Part shown: positions 51,343 through 61,200 of the stretch, piece after piece
How the letters are laid out: every line of letters starts with the position of its first letter
Numbering within the stretch: the first letter of the stretch is position 1
NCBI RefSeq assembly: GCF_014251315.1
Contig: NZ_CP059185.1
Location: 267,017 to 331,016 of the forward strand
DNA: 64,000 bases
Direction of reading: 5' to 3'
DNA from: Blattabacterium cuenoti
GTDB taxonomy: Bacteria; Bacteroidota; Bacteroidia; Flavobacteriales; Blattabacteriaceae
The notes under the pieces: generated by a model
Told to the model about the DNA's origin: nothing
Database searches by the model: none
The model's input: the letters and a program-made list of their open reading frames with translations, nothing else
Made by a program: the position numbers and the translations under genes

Positions 51343-52851
51343 CTAAATTTTTTCTTTGATTCGATTGATCAATTTTTCTATGCGTCGTATACTTTCTTTT
51401 TTTCCTAGCATTTCTAAAATTAGAAAAATATCAATTCCTTTTAGAAACCCTACTAAAGCTAAACGAAATAATTGCATGATTTTATGTTTATTTTTTATCG
51501 TATGAAATAAAAACCTCAAATTTACAGATGTAAATTGATTCATATCATATAACAATATTTTTGCATTTTCTAATTGAAGTATGGTATTTTCATGACAAAT
51601 TTTATTGAAAAAATTTTCTTCATAAGAATTAGGAGGAACAAAAAAATAAAAAGAATGTTCCCATATTTCATGAATAAAATGAATTCTATCTATTGTTAAA
51701 TGAATTATTTTCCATAAATAATCTTTTTTGCATAAAATAGAACGTGTTTTAATTTCCTTGAATAGAAAGGAAAATATCTCTTCTTTTTTTTTATTTAAAT
51801 GTTTTTTATTGAACCAATTCGTTTTTTTGATATCAAAATAAACACCAGATTTTTTTATTTTTTCTAAAGAGAAAAAATGGATTAATTCTTGTAAAGAAAA
51901 AATTTCTCTTTTTAATCCAGGATTCCATCCTAACAAAGCTAACATATTCACAAATGCTTCTGGCAAATAACCTAATTCCCTATATCCTGGGATGATAATT
52001 TGGCTTTTTGGAACTTTCCATTGTATAGGATATATAGGAAAATTTAAACTATCTGTATTTCTTTTGCTAATTTTTCCTTTTCCATTATTTTTTAAAATTA
52101 AAGGCAAATGTGCAAAATTAGGAGGGGTCCAACCTAAAGACCTATATAACAATATATGCAAAGACGTAGAGGGAAGCCATTCTTCTCCTCTGATCACATG
52201 AGTAATTTTCATTAAATGATCGTCTATTGTATTAGCTAAATGATAAGTAGCCACTCCATCAGATTTTAATAAAATTTTATCGTCTAAGTGATTTGTATCG
52301 ACTATTATATTACCACGTATGATATCATGCATTTTCAATTTTTCTCCAGGTTTTATTTTAAATCGAATCACATAAGAACAAGATCGTAATTTATCATATA
52401 ATTGTTCTTTCGTCATAGTTAGAGAATTATTCAGATCCATTCTAATTCTAGAATTATAAGAAAAAACTAACCCACGATTATTATATTCTTTTCTTTTTTT
52501 ATCAATTTCTTGATCTGTGTCGAAAGCATAATAAGCATCTCCTTGTTTTAACAATTTATTAATATACATACGATAAATATTATTCCTTTGAGATTGATAA
52601 TAAGGAGAATAAGGGCCTCCATATCCGACTCCTTCATCAGGTTCTATCTGGCACCATTTTAATGTTTCCAAAATATACAATTCAGAATTTTCAACAAATC
52701 TTTTTCGATCAGTATCTTCTATTCTCAGGATGAATGTCCCCCCATATTTTTTAGCAAAAAGATAATTATATAATGCTGTTCTGATTCCACCTAAATGAAG
52801 TGGACCTGTAGGACTAGGGGCAAAACGAACTCTTACAGAATGTGATGACAT
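51343..52851 (-). CDS. gltX: Glutamyl-tRNA synthetase
   Basis: Class I synthetase charging tRNA-Glu. The 502 residues contain the HIGH-type motif FAPSPTGPLHLGGIRTALYNYLFA (about 10-33), RIEDTDRKRF (about 43-52), GDAYYAFDTDQEID, GVATYHLANTIDDHLMKITHVIRGEEWLPST and the KMSKS-type KISKRNTD (about 258-265). The C-terminal anticodon-binding region is present and Lys-rich. Whether it also misacylates tRNA-Gln (TTG, at 30036) for GatCAB or a GlnRS exists cannot be seen here. It lies between mnmE and rpsF. Confidence 0.95.
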   Translation of the reverse strand: MSSHSVRVRFAPSPTGPLHLGGIRTALYNYLFAKKYGGTFILRIEDTDRKRFVENSELYILETLKWCQIEPDEGVGYGGPYSPYYQSQRNNIYRMYINKLLKQGDAYYAFDTDQEIDKKRKEYNNRGLVFSYNSRIRMDLNNSLTMTKEQLYDKLRSCSYVIRFKIKPGEKLKMHDIIRGNIIVDTNHLDDKILLKSDGVATYHLANTIDDHLMKITHVIRGEEWLPSTSLHILLYRSLGWTPPNFAHLPLILKNNGKGKISKRNTDSLNFPIYPIQWKVPKSQIIIPGYRELGYLPEAFVNMLALLGWNPGLKREIFSLQELIHFFSLEKIKKSGVYFDIKKTNWFNKKHLNKKKEEIFSFLFKEIKTRSILCKKDYLWKIIHLTIDRIHFIHEIWEHSFYFFVPPNSYEENFFNKICHENTILQLENAKILLYDMNQFTSVNLRFLFHTIKNKHKIMQLFRLALVGFLKGIDIFLILEMLGKKESIRRIEKLINRIKEKI

Positions 52852-52863
52852 AATTTTTTAATC

Positions 52864-54255
52864 TTATTTTCCAATGCAAAATTTTGAAAAAATATTATTG
52901 AGTACATCTTCCCTTGTGATTTCTCCCGTAATCTCTCCTAAATACCGTAATGCTTCTTTAAGATATATTGATACTAAATCTACTGAATATCCTTTATTAA
53001 AAGCATTATGTGCCAATGAGAGTTCTCTGAATGAGAGTTTCAAAGCTTCATAATGCCTGTATTGTGTTACCACTATTTTTTTTTCTTTTAATTTATCCAA
53101 AAATAAAGAACTCAAAGTATTGAGTACCTTTTTCACTTCATGATAATTTTTTGCCGAAATTTCAAAAAAATAAGGAATGTTTGATTTGAAATTCTCAAAA
53201 TCCTGAAAACAAGATATATCCGATTTATTCGCTATGGAAAAAATATTTTTTAATGGATATTTTTTGTAAATTTTTTGAATATCACTAATAATTTTTTGTT
53301 TTTTTTGATTTGAAGAATCAAAAATATATAATATGACTTGAGCCTCTTCCATTTTTTTCATGGTTTTTTTCACTCCTATAGTTTCTATAGGATCTTTGGT
53401 TTTCCTAATTCCTGCTGTATCCAAAAAATGAAAAAGAATTCCATTTAAAATGACTTCTCCTTCCACACAATCTCTAGTTGTTCCTTCAATATGGGATATA
53501 ATGGAACGGTCTTCTTGAAGAACCTGATTAAAAAAAGTAGATTTTCCCACATTGGGTTCTCCAATAATAACTACAGAAATTCCTTTCTTGATAGCATTTC
53601 CTAACGAAAAAGATCCAATTAAATCTTTTAAAGTTCCTTTTAATTCTTGTAAAAAAGAAAAGAGTTCTGATCTCTTAGCAAAAATCAGATTTTCTTCAGA
53701 AAAATCCAGTTCTAATTCTAGTAAAGATGCAAAATCCAATAATTTTTTTCTTAAATTTTTAATAGTTTCAGCTAACGTTCCTTTGATTTGTTGTAAAGTC
53801 ATTTCATGACAGATTTTGTTTTCAGATCTAATCAAATCAGCTATAGCTTCAGCTTGTGATAAATCCACTTTTTTATTTATAAAAGCACGAAATGTAAATT
53901 CTCCAGGACGAGCCAAACGTGTTCCTTTTCTAATGAGCAATTGCAAAATTTGTTGTTGAATATAATAAGATCCATGACAAGAAATCTCTATCATATTTTC
54001 TCCTGTATAAGAAAAAGGGGATTTAAAAATAGAAACTAAAACTTGATCTAACAAATTATTATTTTCTGCCACAATATCCCCTAAATGAATAGTGTGTGTC
54101 GATTGGTTTTTTAGTTTTTTTCCAGATTTAACAGAAATAAAAATATTTTCAACTGTAGATATGGCATTTTTTCCAGAAATGCGAATAACAGAAATAGCAC
54201 TAGACCCAATAGGTGTAGCTAAAGCTACAATGGTATCATCATCTAAATCTAACAT
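52864..54255 (-). CDS. mnmE: MnmE (TrmE), tRNA wobble-uridine modification GTPase
   Basis: With MnmG forms (carboxymethyl)aminomethyluridine at position 34 of tRNAs. The 463 residues show the N-terminal folate-binding domain (DTIVALATPIGSSAISVIRISG; SYTGENMIEISCHGS about 82-96), GTRLARPGEFTFRAFINKKVDLSQAEAIADLI, the G domain with GEPNVGKSTFFNQVL (about 232-246), TTRD, DTAG and NKSD, and the C-terminal catalytic FSKFCIGK with the conserved Cys. It heads the mnmE-gltX-rpsF run and is divergent from prmC. Confidence 0.96.
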   Translation of the reverse strand: MLDLDDDTIVALATPIGSSAISVIRISGKNAISTVENIFISVKSGKKLKNQSTHTIHLGDIVAENNNLLDQVLVSIFKSPFSYTGENMIEISCHGSYYIQQQILQLLIRKGTRLARPGEFTFRAFINKKVDLSQAEAIADLIRSENKICHEMTLQQIKGTLAETIKNLRKKLLDFASLLELELDFSEENLIFAKRSELFSFLQELKGTLKDLIGSFSLGNAIKKGISVVIIGEPNVGKSTFFNQVLQEDRSIISHIEGTTRDCVEGEVILNGILFHFLDTAGIRKTKDPIETIGVKKTMKKMEEAQVILYIFDSSNQKKQKIISDIQKIYKKYPLKNIFSIANKSDISCFQDFENFKSNIPYFFEISAKNYHEVKKVLNTLSSLFLDKLKEKKIVVTQYRHYEALKLSFRELSLAHNAFNKGYSVDLVSIYLKEALRYLGEITGEITREDVLNNIFSKFCIGK

Positions 54256-54322
54256 AAAAAAAATAAAAAATTATGGGATATAAAAATAAGTATTTTTTTT
54301 TGAAATTTGCATTATTTTAAAT

Positions 54323-55225
54323 ATGGAATCTTTTTACAAATTTTATTGTTTTTTTCAAAAAACTCTTCAAGATTTATATCCAGAACCTAAAGAGTTAGAA
54401 ACTATCTTTTTTTTACTTACTACCCATATTTTTCAATGTGATAAAACAACTATTTTATTGCGATTAAGTAGAAAAGAAAAAATCAATTTTTTTACTTACG
54501 ATAAATTAATAAAAAAATTATGGGAATTAAAAAAAAATAGACCTATACAATATGTGATTGGTCACACCTATTTTTTTGGTATGAAATTCATTGTTAATGA
54601 AAAAGTATTCATACCAAGACCAGAAACAGAAGAACTTGTAAATTGGATCTTACAGGAGGATCATTCCGTTTACAATCATAATCATTCCATTCAAGTATTT
54701 GATATGGGAACAGGAAGTGGATGTATTAGTATTACTTTAAAAAAGAAAAAACCTGAAATTATACAACACATTCATGCCATTGACTCTGATCAAAAAGCTC
54801 TTGACATAGCTCGTAAAAATGCAAAATTACATAATGTTAAAATTTCATTAAAAAATGTGAATCTTTTGAAAGATAGCATGTACATATCCACAAATAAAAA
54901 TAGTGTTAACATTATCGTAAGTAATCCTCCTTATATCAAACTATCTGAAAAAAAACTACTACATCCAAATATTGTTCAATACGAACCTAATCAAGCTTTA
55001 TTCGTACCTGACGAAGACCCTTTGATTTTTTATAAAAAAATTTCTTTTTGGATCAAAAAAAGATTGACTGGAATCGTTTATGTTTATTTTGAAATCAACC
55101 AATTTATTTATTTAGATATTATTGATTTTTTAAAAAAAATGGGATTTCGAAAAATAGAAATCAGAAGAGATTTTCAAGGATTTTTTAGAATGGTTCGTGC
55201 AGTTTATTACGAAAATTATAAATAA
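54323..55225 (+). CDS. prmC: PrmC (HemK), release factor glutamine methyltransferase
   Basis: Methylates the Gln of the GGQ motif in peptide release factors. The 300-residue protein has an N-terminal helical domain, then RPIQYVIGHTYFFGMKFIVNEKVFIPRPETEELV (about 73-106), the SAM loop VFDMGTGSGCISITLK (about 129-144), IDSDQKALDIARKNA and the catalytic IIVSNPPYI (about 198-206). It starts 67 bases from the divergent mnmE and precedes ligA by 12 bases. Confidence 0.94.
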   Translation: MESFYKFYCFFQKTLQDLYPEPKELETIFFLLTTHIFQCDKTTILLRLSRKEKINFFTYDKLIKKLWELKKNRPIQYVIGHTYFFGMKFIVNEKVFIPRPETEELVNWILQEDHSVYNHNHSIQVFDMGTGSGCISITLKKKKPEIIQHIHAIDSDQKALDIARKNAKLHNVKISLKNVNLLKDSMYISTNKNSVNIIVSNPPYIKLSEKKLLHPNIVQYEPNQALFVPDEDPLIFYKKISFWIKKRLTGIVYVYFEINQFIYLDIIDFLKKMGFRKIEIRRDFQGFFRMVRAVYYENYK

Positions 55226-55237
55226 TTATAAAACAAT

Positions 55238-57232
55238 ATGGATAAAAAAATAGAAAAAAAAATATATAAACTCAGAAAAGAATTGTTAAAATATAATGAT
55301 CAATATTATAATTTGGACACTTCTGAAATATCAGACTTCCATTTTGATAAAAAATTAAAAGAATTATCTTTTTTAGAAACAAAATATCCTGAATTACAGG
55401 ATCCCACTTCACCTACAATGAAAGTAGGAACAAAAGTTCATGAAACAGACTCTATTATTGTTTATCATAAATACAAAATGTATTCTATTCAAAACACCTA
55501 TTCTAAAAAAGAATTAATGATTTGGGAAACAAAAATAAGTAAATCAGTTCATTCTTTATCTTTTGTATGCGAACCTAAATATGATGGAGTATCTATTAAT
55601 TTAGTTTATAAAAACGGATTTTTAACAAATGCGATAACTCGTGGGAATGGAAAAAAAGGAGAAAATGTCACAAAAAATATAAAAACGATAAAATATATTC
55701 CTCACAAATTAAGAGGGGATAACTATCCTACGTATATTGAAATACGTGGAGAAATTTTTATTCCTATAAAAAATTTTATAGAAATAAATAAAAAACGTAT
55801 TAAAAATGGACAAAATCCTTATTCCAATCCAAGAAATACAGCAAGTGGAACACTGAGGATTCATGATCATCAAGAAGTACGTAAAAGAGATTTATTTTGT
55901 GTAGCATTTCATGTTATAGGAAATAATTTACCTTTTCATACACAATATGAAGCTATAAAATATATAAAATATTGGGGGTTTAAAACTCCAGAAAAAGCAC
56001 GTCTTTGTAGGAACATAAAAGAAGTATTTCATTTTATAGACTTTTGGAACATCTATCAAAATCAACTACCGTATCATACGGACGGAATAGTTATTAAAGT
56101 TAATGAATATAAAAAACAATCCCTTTTAGGGTTTACCAACAAATACCCACGTTGGGCTATAGCCTATAAATTTAGACAAAAATCGTATGAAACCAAATTA
56201 TTAAATATTACGTTTCAAGTGGGACGTACAGGAATCATTACTCCTGTCGCCAATGTCGTTCCTGTTTTCATATCTGGAACTACAATAAAAAGAGTAGCAC
56301 TTCATAATGATAATTTTATACAAAAAATGGGAATTCATTATGGAGATACACTTTTATTAGAAAAAGGGGGAAATATCATTCCAAAAGTCACAAAAATCAA
56401 TATCAAAAAAAGATCAAATCAAACCTTTCCTGTATTTTTTTTAAAAAAATGTCCATCATGTAATAGCATTTTAACAAAAAAAAATGAATTATTTTACTGC
56501 ACTAATCAAAACTGTTTTTCTCAAAGAATAGAAAAAATCATACACTTTGTAAGTGTTATGAATATAAATAAAATTGGAAGTAAAATGATAAATAAACTAT
56601 ACAAAAAAGGTTTTTTATATAATTTTTATGATTTATACGAATTGAAAAAAGAAAAACTTCTTCAAATAGATGGAGTCAAAGAAAAATTGGCATGTAGCAT
56701 TTTGAATAATATAGAAAAATCTAAAAAGAATCCCTATTACAGAGTATTGTTTTCTTTAGGTATTCGTCATGTAGGAGAATATATTTCAAAAATACTGACA
56801 GAAAATTTATTGGATATCAATTCTTTGATGCATGCAAATTATAATCATTTAATTTCTATTTCTGGCATAGGAAAAAAAATTGCAAAAAGTATCATTACTT
56901 ATTTTTCAATTACAGAACATCAACACATAGTTAAAATGCTTGTAAAATACGGATTACATATTTCAAAATGTACTATGATGAAAAAATATTCTTTTTTTGA
57001 AGGAAAATCTTTTGTATTTACAGGTAAAATATCTTGTATGACCCGTCATGAAGCTAAAAATATAGTAGAATTTTTAGGCGGAAGAGTGTATAATACTGTC
57101 AATAATAAAATTAATTTTATAGTAGTTGGAAAAAATTTTGGTTCCAAATTAAAAAAAAGTATGAAAAAAAATCATATCAAAATTTTGACAGAACATCTTT
57201 TTTTGGATATACTTCAAAAAGAAAAAAAATAA
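55238..57232 (+). CDS. ligA: NAD+-dependent DNA ligase
   Basis: Seals nicks in replication and repair. In its 664 residues: the Ia and adenylation domain with HKYKMYSIQNTYS and CEPKYDGVSINL (catalytic KxDG Lys near 115), TRGNGKKGENVT and GEIFIPIKNF; the OB fold (QVGRTGIITPVANV); a four-Cys zinc finger (CPSCN, then CTNQNCFSQ, about 406-430); helix-hairpin-helix repeats; and a C-terminal BRCT domain (FFEGKSFVFTGKISCMTRHEAKNIVEFLGG). All domains are in order and complete. Confidence 0.97.
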   Translation: MDKKIEKKIYKLRKELLKYNDQYYNLDTSEISDFHFDKKLKELSFLETKYPELQDPTSPTMKVGTKVHETDSIIVYHKYKMYSIQNTYSKKELMIWETKISKSVHSLSFVCEPKYDGVSINLVYKNGFLTNAITRGNGKKGENVTKNIKTIKYIPHKLRGDNYPTYIEIRGEIFIPIKNFIEINKKRIKNGQNPYSNPRNTASGTLRIHDHQEVRKRDLFCVAFHVIGNNLPFHTQYEAIKYIKYWGFKTPEKARLCRNIKEVFHFIDFWNIYQNQLPYHTDGIVIKVNEYKKQSLLGFTNKYPRWAIAYKFRQKSYETKLLNITFQVGRTGIITPVANVVPVFISGTTIKRVALHNDNFIQKMGIHYGDTLLLEKGGNIIPKVTKINIKKRSNQTFPVFFLKKCPSCNSILTKKNELFYCTNQNCFSQRIEKIIHFVSVMNINKIGSKMINKLYKKGFLYNFYDLYELKKEKLLQIDGVKEKLACSILNNIEKSKKNPYYRVLFSLGIRHVGEYISKILTENLLDINSLMHANYNHLISISGIGKKIAKSIITYFSITEHQHIVKMLVKYGLHISKCTMMKKYSFFEGKSFVFTGKISCMTRHEAKNIVEFLGGRVYNTVNNKINFIVVGKNFGSKLKKSMKKNHIKILTEHLFLDILQKEKK

Positions 57233-57286
57233 AATAAATCAATTTTTTAACGATTGTCAGTAATTAATTTAAGTCCGTATAGATGG

Positions 57287-57318
57287 TTTTGTTTTTCATA
57301 TAGAAAACAGTATATTTA
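57287..57318 (+). promoter_or_regulatory. Candidate promoter for lon-lysA-tRNA-Ser
   Basis: TTTTG at 57287-57291, 19 bases, then TATATTTA at 57311-57318. The predicted start site near 57325 gives a leader of about 60 bases to ATG 57385. The 152-bp gap after ligA holds no other recognisable gene; a weak ATGA/TCAT inverted repeat lies in the leader (about 57344-57360). Confidence 0.5.
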
Positions 57319-57384
57319 ATTTCTAAGTGGTGATTGATTCTGAGATGAGTTAATCCATCATTTAAGTCAGAAATCTATTTTTTT

Positions 57385-59787
57385 ATGTTATTAAAAAATA
57401 TATTTACAGAATCTGGATTCGAGTCTGAAGCTGAGTTTATTCCCTTAATGAGTCAAGATGAAGAAGATCAATTACTTAAAGACGATATTCCTGAGCAATT
57501 ATGTATCTTGACAGTAAGAAATATGGTTTTATATTCTGGAATTGTTTTTCCAATCATAGCAGGAAAAAGTGGATCCATCCAATTGTTACAAGATGCTTAT
57601 GGATTAGACAAAACAGTTGGAGTATTAACTCAAAAAAATTCTGGTATAGAAAATCTTAGTGAAAAAGATTTGTATTCTATTGGAACGGTTGCTAAGATAT
57701 TAAAATTATTGAAAATGCCTGATGGGAATACAACCGTTATTTTGCAGGGAAAAAGAAGATTTAAAGTCAATCGTTTTATTCAAAACGATCCATATTTTAA
57801 AGCAGAAATTATAGCATTAGAAGAAAATAAACCTTCCTGTAAGGATAAAGAATACCTTGCTTTAGTAGAATCTATAAAGGAGATAGCTATAAAAATTATT
57901 CAAGATAATCCTAATATTCCATCAGAAGCAAGCATTGCTATTCGTAATATAGAAAGTCCTTCTTTTTTAATAAATTTTGTAGCAGCCAATATGAATTTGG
58001 CTACTAGAGATAAACAAAAATTGTTAGAATACGATGATTTGAAAAAAAGAGCAATGGAAACATTGCGTTTTTTAAACGTAGAACATCAACAAATTAAATT
58101 AAAAAACGATATTCAATCCCGTGTCCGTAGTGATATGGATCAACAACAGAGAGAATACTTTTTACATCAGCAAATTAAGGCCATACAAGAAGAACTAGGA
58201 GATATTTCTTATGAAAAAGAGATAGATGAAATGCGTGCTAAAGCTTCCAGAAAAAAATGGCCAAAGGAAGCAAAAAAACAGTTTGATAGGGAATTATTAA
58301 AAATGCAAAGAACTAATCCTCAAATGCCAGAGTATACGGTACAGAGAAATTATCTGGAATTGATGATAGATCTTCCTTGGGGAAGATACTCGAAAGATAA
58401 TTTTGATTTGGAATATGCACAAAAAATATTAGACAGAGATCACTATGGACTGGAAAAAGTAAAAGAACGTATTATAGAATATTTAGCTGTATTAAAATTA
58501 AGGGGAGATATGCGTTCTCCTATTTTATGTTTTTATGGTCCACCTGGAGTCGGAAAAACTTCTTTAGGAAGATCTATAGCTACTGCACTGAAAAGAAAAT
58601 ATGTTCGTATTTCTTTAGGAGGATTACATGATGAATCAGAAATACGTGGGCACAGAAGAACTTATATAGGAGCGATGCCTGGTCGTCTATTACAATCTAT
58701 TCGAAAAGTAGGAACTTCAAATCCCGTTTTTGTTATAGATGAAATAGATAAAATGGGGTTAGGAACGAATGGGGATCCTTCTTCTGCTATGTTAGAAGTT
58801 TTAGATCCGGAACAAAATACCTCGTTTTACGATAATTTTTTAGAAATGGGTTACGATTTATCAAAAGTATTATTTATTGCGACAGCAAATTCTCTTTCCC
58901 ATATTCAACCAGCTCTAATAGATAGAATGGAGGTTATAGAAATGAATGGATATACTGTAGAAGAAAAAACACAAATTGTAAAAAAACATATTTTACCTAA
59001 ACAATTGAAAGATAATGGATTAAAAAAATCCGACTTAGTTCTGGGAACGAAAGAAATAGAAAAAGTCATAGAAAGCTATACAAGAGAATCTGGATTGAGA
59101 ACTTTGGAAAAACATATTGCAAAATTAGCACGTTATGTCGCCAAACATATTGCTATGAACAAGAAATATGTAAAGCATTTAAGTATTGAAAAAATAGAAA
59201 GTATTCTTGGAATCCCAAATGATCCAGATCGTTATGAAGAAAATAATGCTCCAGGAGTCGTTACGGGGTTAGCTTGGACTCATTTTGGTGGAGATATTTT
59301 ATATATTGAATCTAGTTTATCTAAAGGGAAAGGTCATTTAAGTATTACCGGAAATTTGGGAGAGGTGATGAAAGAATCTGCTACAATTGCTTTACAGTAT
59401 ATTAAAGCTCATTATAAAGAATTTAACATAGATCCTATAATGTTTGAAGAAAAAAATATACATGTTCATGTTCCTGAAGGAGCAGTTCCTAAAGATGGGC
59501 CATCTGCAGGAATAACGATGTTAACATCTCTAGTATCAAGTTTTACTAAAAGAAAGTTAAGACCTCATTTAGCTATGACAGGAGAAATTACTCTAAGAGG
59601 GAAGGTTCTTCCTGTTGGTGGAATTAAAGAAAAAATTCTAGCGGCTAAACGTGCTAATATTAAGGAAATTATCCTTTCACAGGATAATAAAAAAGATGTA
59701 GAAGAAATTAAAACCGAACACTTAAAAGGATTAACTTTTGATTATGTTAGAAATATGAATGATGTGATTCATTTATCTTTATTGTAA
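57385..59787 (+). CDS. lon: Lon ATP-dependent protease
   Basis: Hexameric AAA+ serine protease degrading misfolded proteins, including truncated products such as those expected from the frameshifted genes here. The 800-residue protein has the N-terminal LON domain ([19 protein letters not shown]), coiled-coil linker ([22 protein letters not shown]), Walker [17 protein letters not shown] (about 381-396), [11 protein letters not shown] Walker B, and the protease domain with [20 protein letters not shown] (catalytic Ser about 709) and the Lys in [13 protein letters not shown]. An acidic N-terminal extension precedes the LON domain, as in Bacteroidetes. Confidence 0.96.
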   Translation: MLLKNIFTESGFESEAEFIPLMSQDEEDQLLKDDIPEQLCILTVRNMVLYSGIVFPIIAGKSGSIQLLQDAYGLDKTVGVLTQKNSGIENLSEKDLYSIGTVAKILKLLKMPDGNTTVILQGKRRFKVNRFIQNDPYFKAEIIALEENKPSCKDKEYLALVESIKEIAIKIIQDNPNIPSEASIAIRNIESPSFLINFVAANMNLATRDKQKLLEYDDLKKRAMETLRFLNVEHQQIKLKNDIQSRVRSDMDQQQREYFLHQQIKAIQEELGDISYEKEIDEMRAKASRKKWPKEAKKQFDRELLKMQRTNPQMPEYTVQRNYLELMIDLPWGRYSKDNFDLEYAQKILDRDHYGLEKVKERIIEYLAVLKLRGDMRSPILCFYGPPGVGKTSLGRSIATALKRKYVRISLGGLHDESEIRGHRRTYIGAMPGRLLQSIRKVGTSNPVFVIDEIDKMGLGTNGDPSSAMLEVLDPEQNTSFYDNFLEMGYDLSKVLFIATANSLSHIQPALIDRMEVIEMNGYTVEEKTQIVKKHILPKQLKDNGLKKSDLVLGTKEIEKVIESYTRESGLRTLEKHIAKLARYVAKHIAMNKKYVKHLSIEKIESILGIPNDPDRYEENNAPGVVTGLAWTHFGGDILYIESSLSKGKGHLSITGNLGEVMKESATIALQYIKAHYKEFNIDPIMFEEKNIHVHVPEGAVPKDGPSAGITMLTSLVSSFTKRKLRPHLAMTGEITLRGKVLPVGGIKEKILAAKRANIKEIILSQDNKKDVEEIKTEHLKGLTFDYVRNMNDVIHLSLL

Positions 59788-59790
59788 ATT

Positions 59791-61041
59791 ATGATGCATG
59801 AATTAGAAAATAATACCTACCCAGACCCAATTCATAATAGAGAATACTTAATTAAACTCGCAAAAAAATATGGAACTCCACTTTACGTATACGATTCTTT
59901 AAAAATAAAGAAACAATATATAAAGATGAAAAATGCTTTTAGTGGTATAAAAAATTTAATCATTAATTATGCCTGTAAAGCTAATACTAATCTAAATATA
60001 TTAAAATTTTTGCAAAAATTGGGAAGTGGATTAGATACCGTGTCTATTCAGGAAGTAGAATTAGGATTAAAAGCAGGTTTTCATCCTAAAAAAATTATAT
60101 TCACACCTAATTGTGTTTCTATTCAAGAAATAAAAAAGGCTGTTGATTTCGGAGTTAGAATTAATTTAGATAATCTATCCATTTTAGAACAATTTGGAGA
60201 ATATTACCCAGATTATGCTATAGGAATCAGAATCAATCCGCATATTATGGCAGGAGGAAATTACAAAATTTCAGTAGGACATATTGATTCTAAATTTGGC
60301 ATTTCTTACTATCAAATTCCTCACATGAAAAGAATATTAAAGAATACCGGACTTAAAATAGAAGGATTTCATATGCATACAGGATCTGATATATCAGATC
60401 CAAAATCTTTTTTAGAAGGAGCAAAAGTTTTGTTTCAAACAGCTATCGATTTTCCAAATCTTGATTATATTGATTTTGGAAGTGGCTTTAAAGTTCCATA
60501 CACAAAAAATGATATAAAAACGGATCTTAGTTCTTTAGGTTACTATATTACAGAAAAATTTGAAGATTTTTGTAAAAATTATGGAAGTCAAATTACTTTG
60601 ATCTTTGAACCAGGCAAATTTATAGTTAGTGAATCGGGATATTTTTTAGTTAGTGTCAATGTCATTAAACATACTACTTCTACTGTATTTGCTGGAGTCG
60701 ATTCAGGGTTTAATCATTTTCTTCGTCCTATGTTTTACGATGCTTATCACTGTATTGAAAATATTTCTAATCCCAATGGTCGTTTTCGTTTTTATACAGT
60801 GGTGGGATATATTTGCGAATCGGATACCTTTGGTTTTAATAGAAAAGTTAAAGAAATCCGTGAAGGAGATATTTTATGCATTAAAAATGCGGGAGCTTAC
60901 TGTTTTTCTATGTCTTCCAATTATAATTCTCGTTATAGACCTTCTGAAGTTATGATTTTTAAGGGAAAAGATTTTCTTATAAGAAAAAGAGAAACGATGC
61001 AAGATCTTCTGAGAAACATAGTAGAAATACACAACATGTAG
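59791..61041 (+). CDS. lysA: Diaminopimelate decarboxylase
   Basis: PLP enzyme converting meso-diaminopimelate to lysine, the last step of lysine synthesis. The 416-residue fold type III protein has YGTPLYVYDSLKIKKQY (about 28-44), NYACKANTNLNIL (about 61-73, PLP Lys), DTVSIQEVELGLKAGF, GFHMHTGSDISDP (about 192-204), DYIDFGSGFKVPY and the active-site GYICESDTFGFN (about 349-360). Two ATG codons start the frame (59791, 59794). It follows lon by 3 bases and tRNA-Ser by 17, forming one unit. Lysine supply fits a nutritional symbiont. Confidence 0.95.
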   Translation: MMHELENNTYPDPIHNREYLIKLAKKYGTPLYVYDSLKIKKQYIKMKNAFSGIKNLIINYACKANTNLNILKFLQKLGSGLDTVSIQEVELGLKAGFHPKKIIFTPNCVSIQEIKKAVDFGVRINLDNLSILEQFGEYYPDYAIGIRINPHIMAGGNYKISVGHIDSKFGISYYQIPHMKRILKNTGLKIEGFHMHTGSDISDPKSFLEGAKVLFQTAIDFPNLDYIDFGSGFKVPYTKNDIKTDLSSLGYYITEKFEDFCKNYGSQITLIFEPGKFIVSESGYFLVSVNVIKHTTSTVFAGVDSGFNHFLRPMFYDAYHCIENISNPNGRFRFYTVVGYICESDTFGFNRKVKEIREGDILCIKNAGAYCFSMSSNYNSRYRPSEVMIFKGKDFLIRKRETMQDLLRNIVEIHNM

Positions 61042-61058
61042 ATCTCTATATTCTATAT

Positions 61059-61146
<88 letters not shown>

Positions 61147-61200
61147 AATTTTACCATAGGGAATCTATAACATACATATTAAATCATGAATCATTCTTTC

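Noticed and set aside
52105-52201. Small open frames on the strand opposite gltX, dnaG, lysS, argH and other genes
   Set aside because: They mirror the codon pattern of well-supported genes on the other strand, have no recognisable domains and no promoter or coupling.
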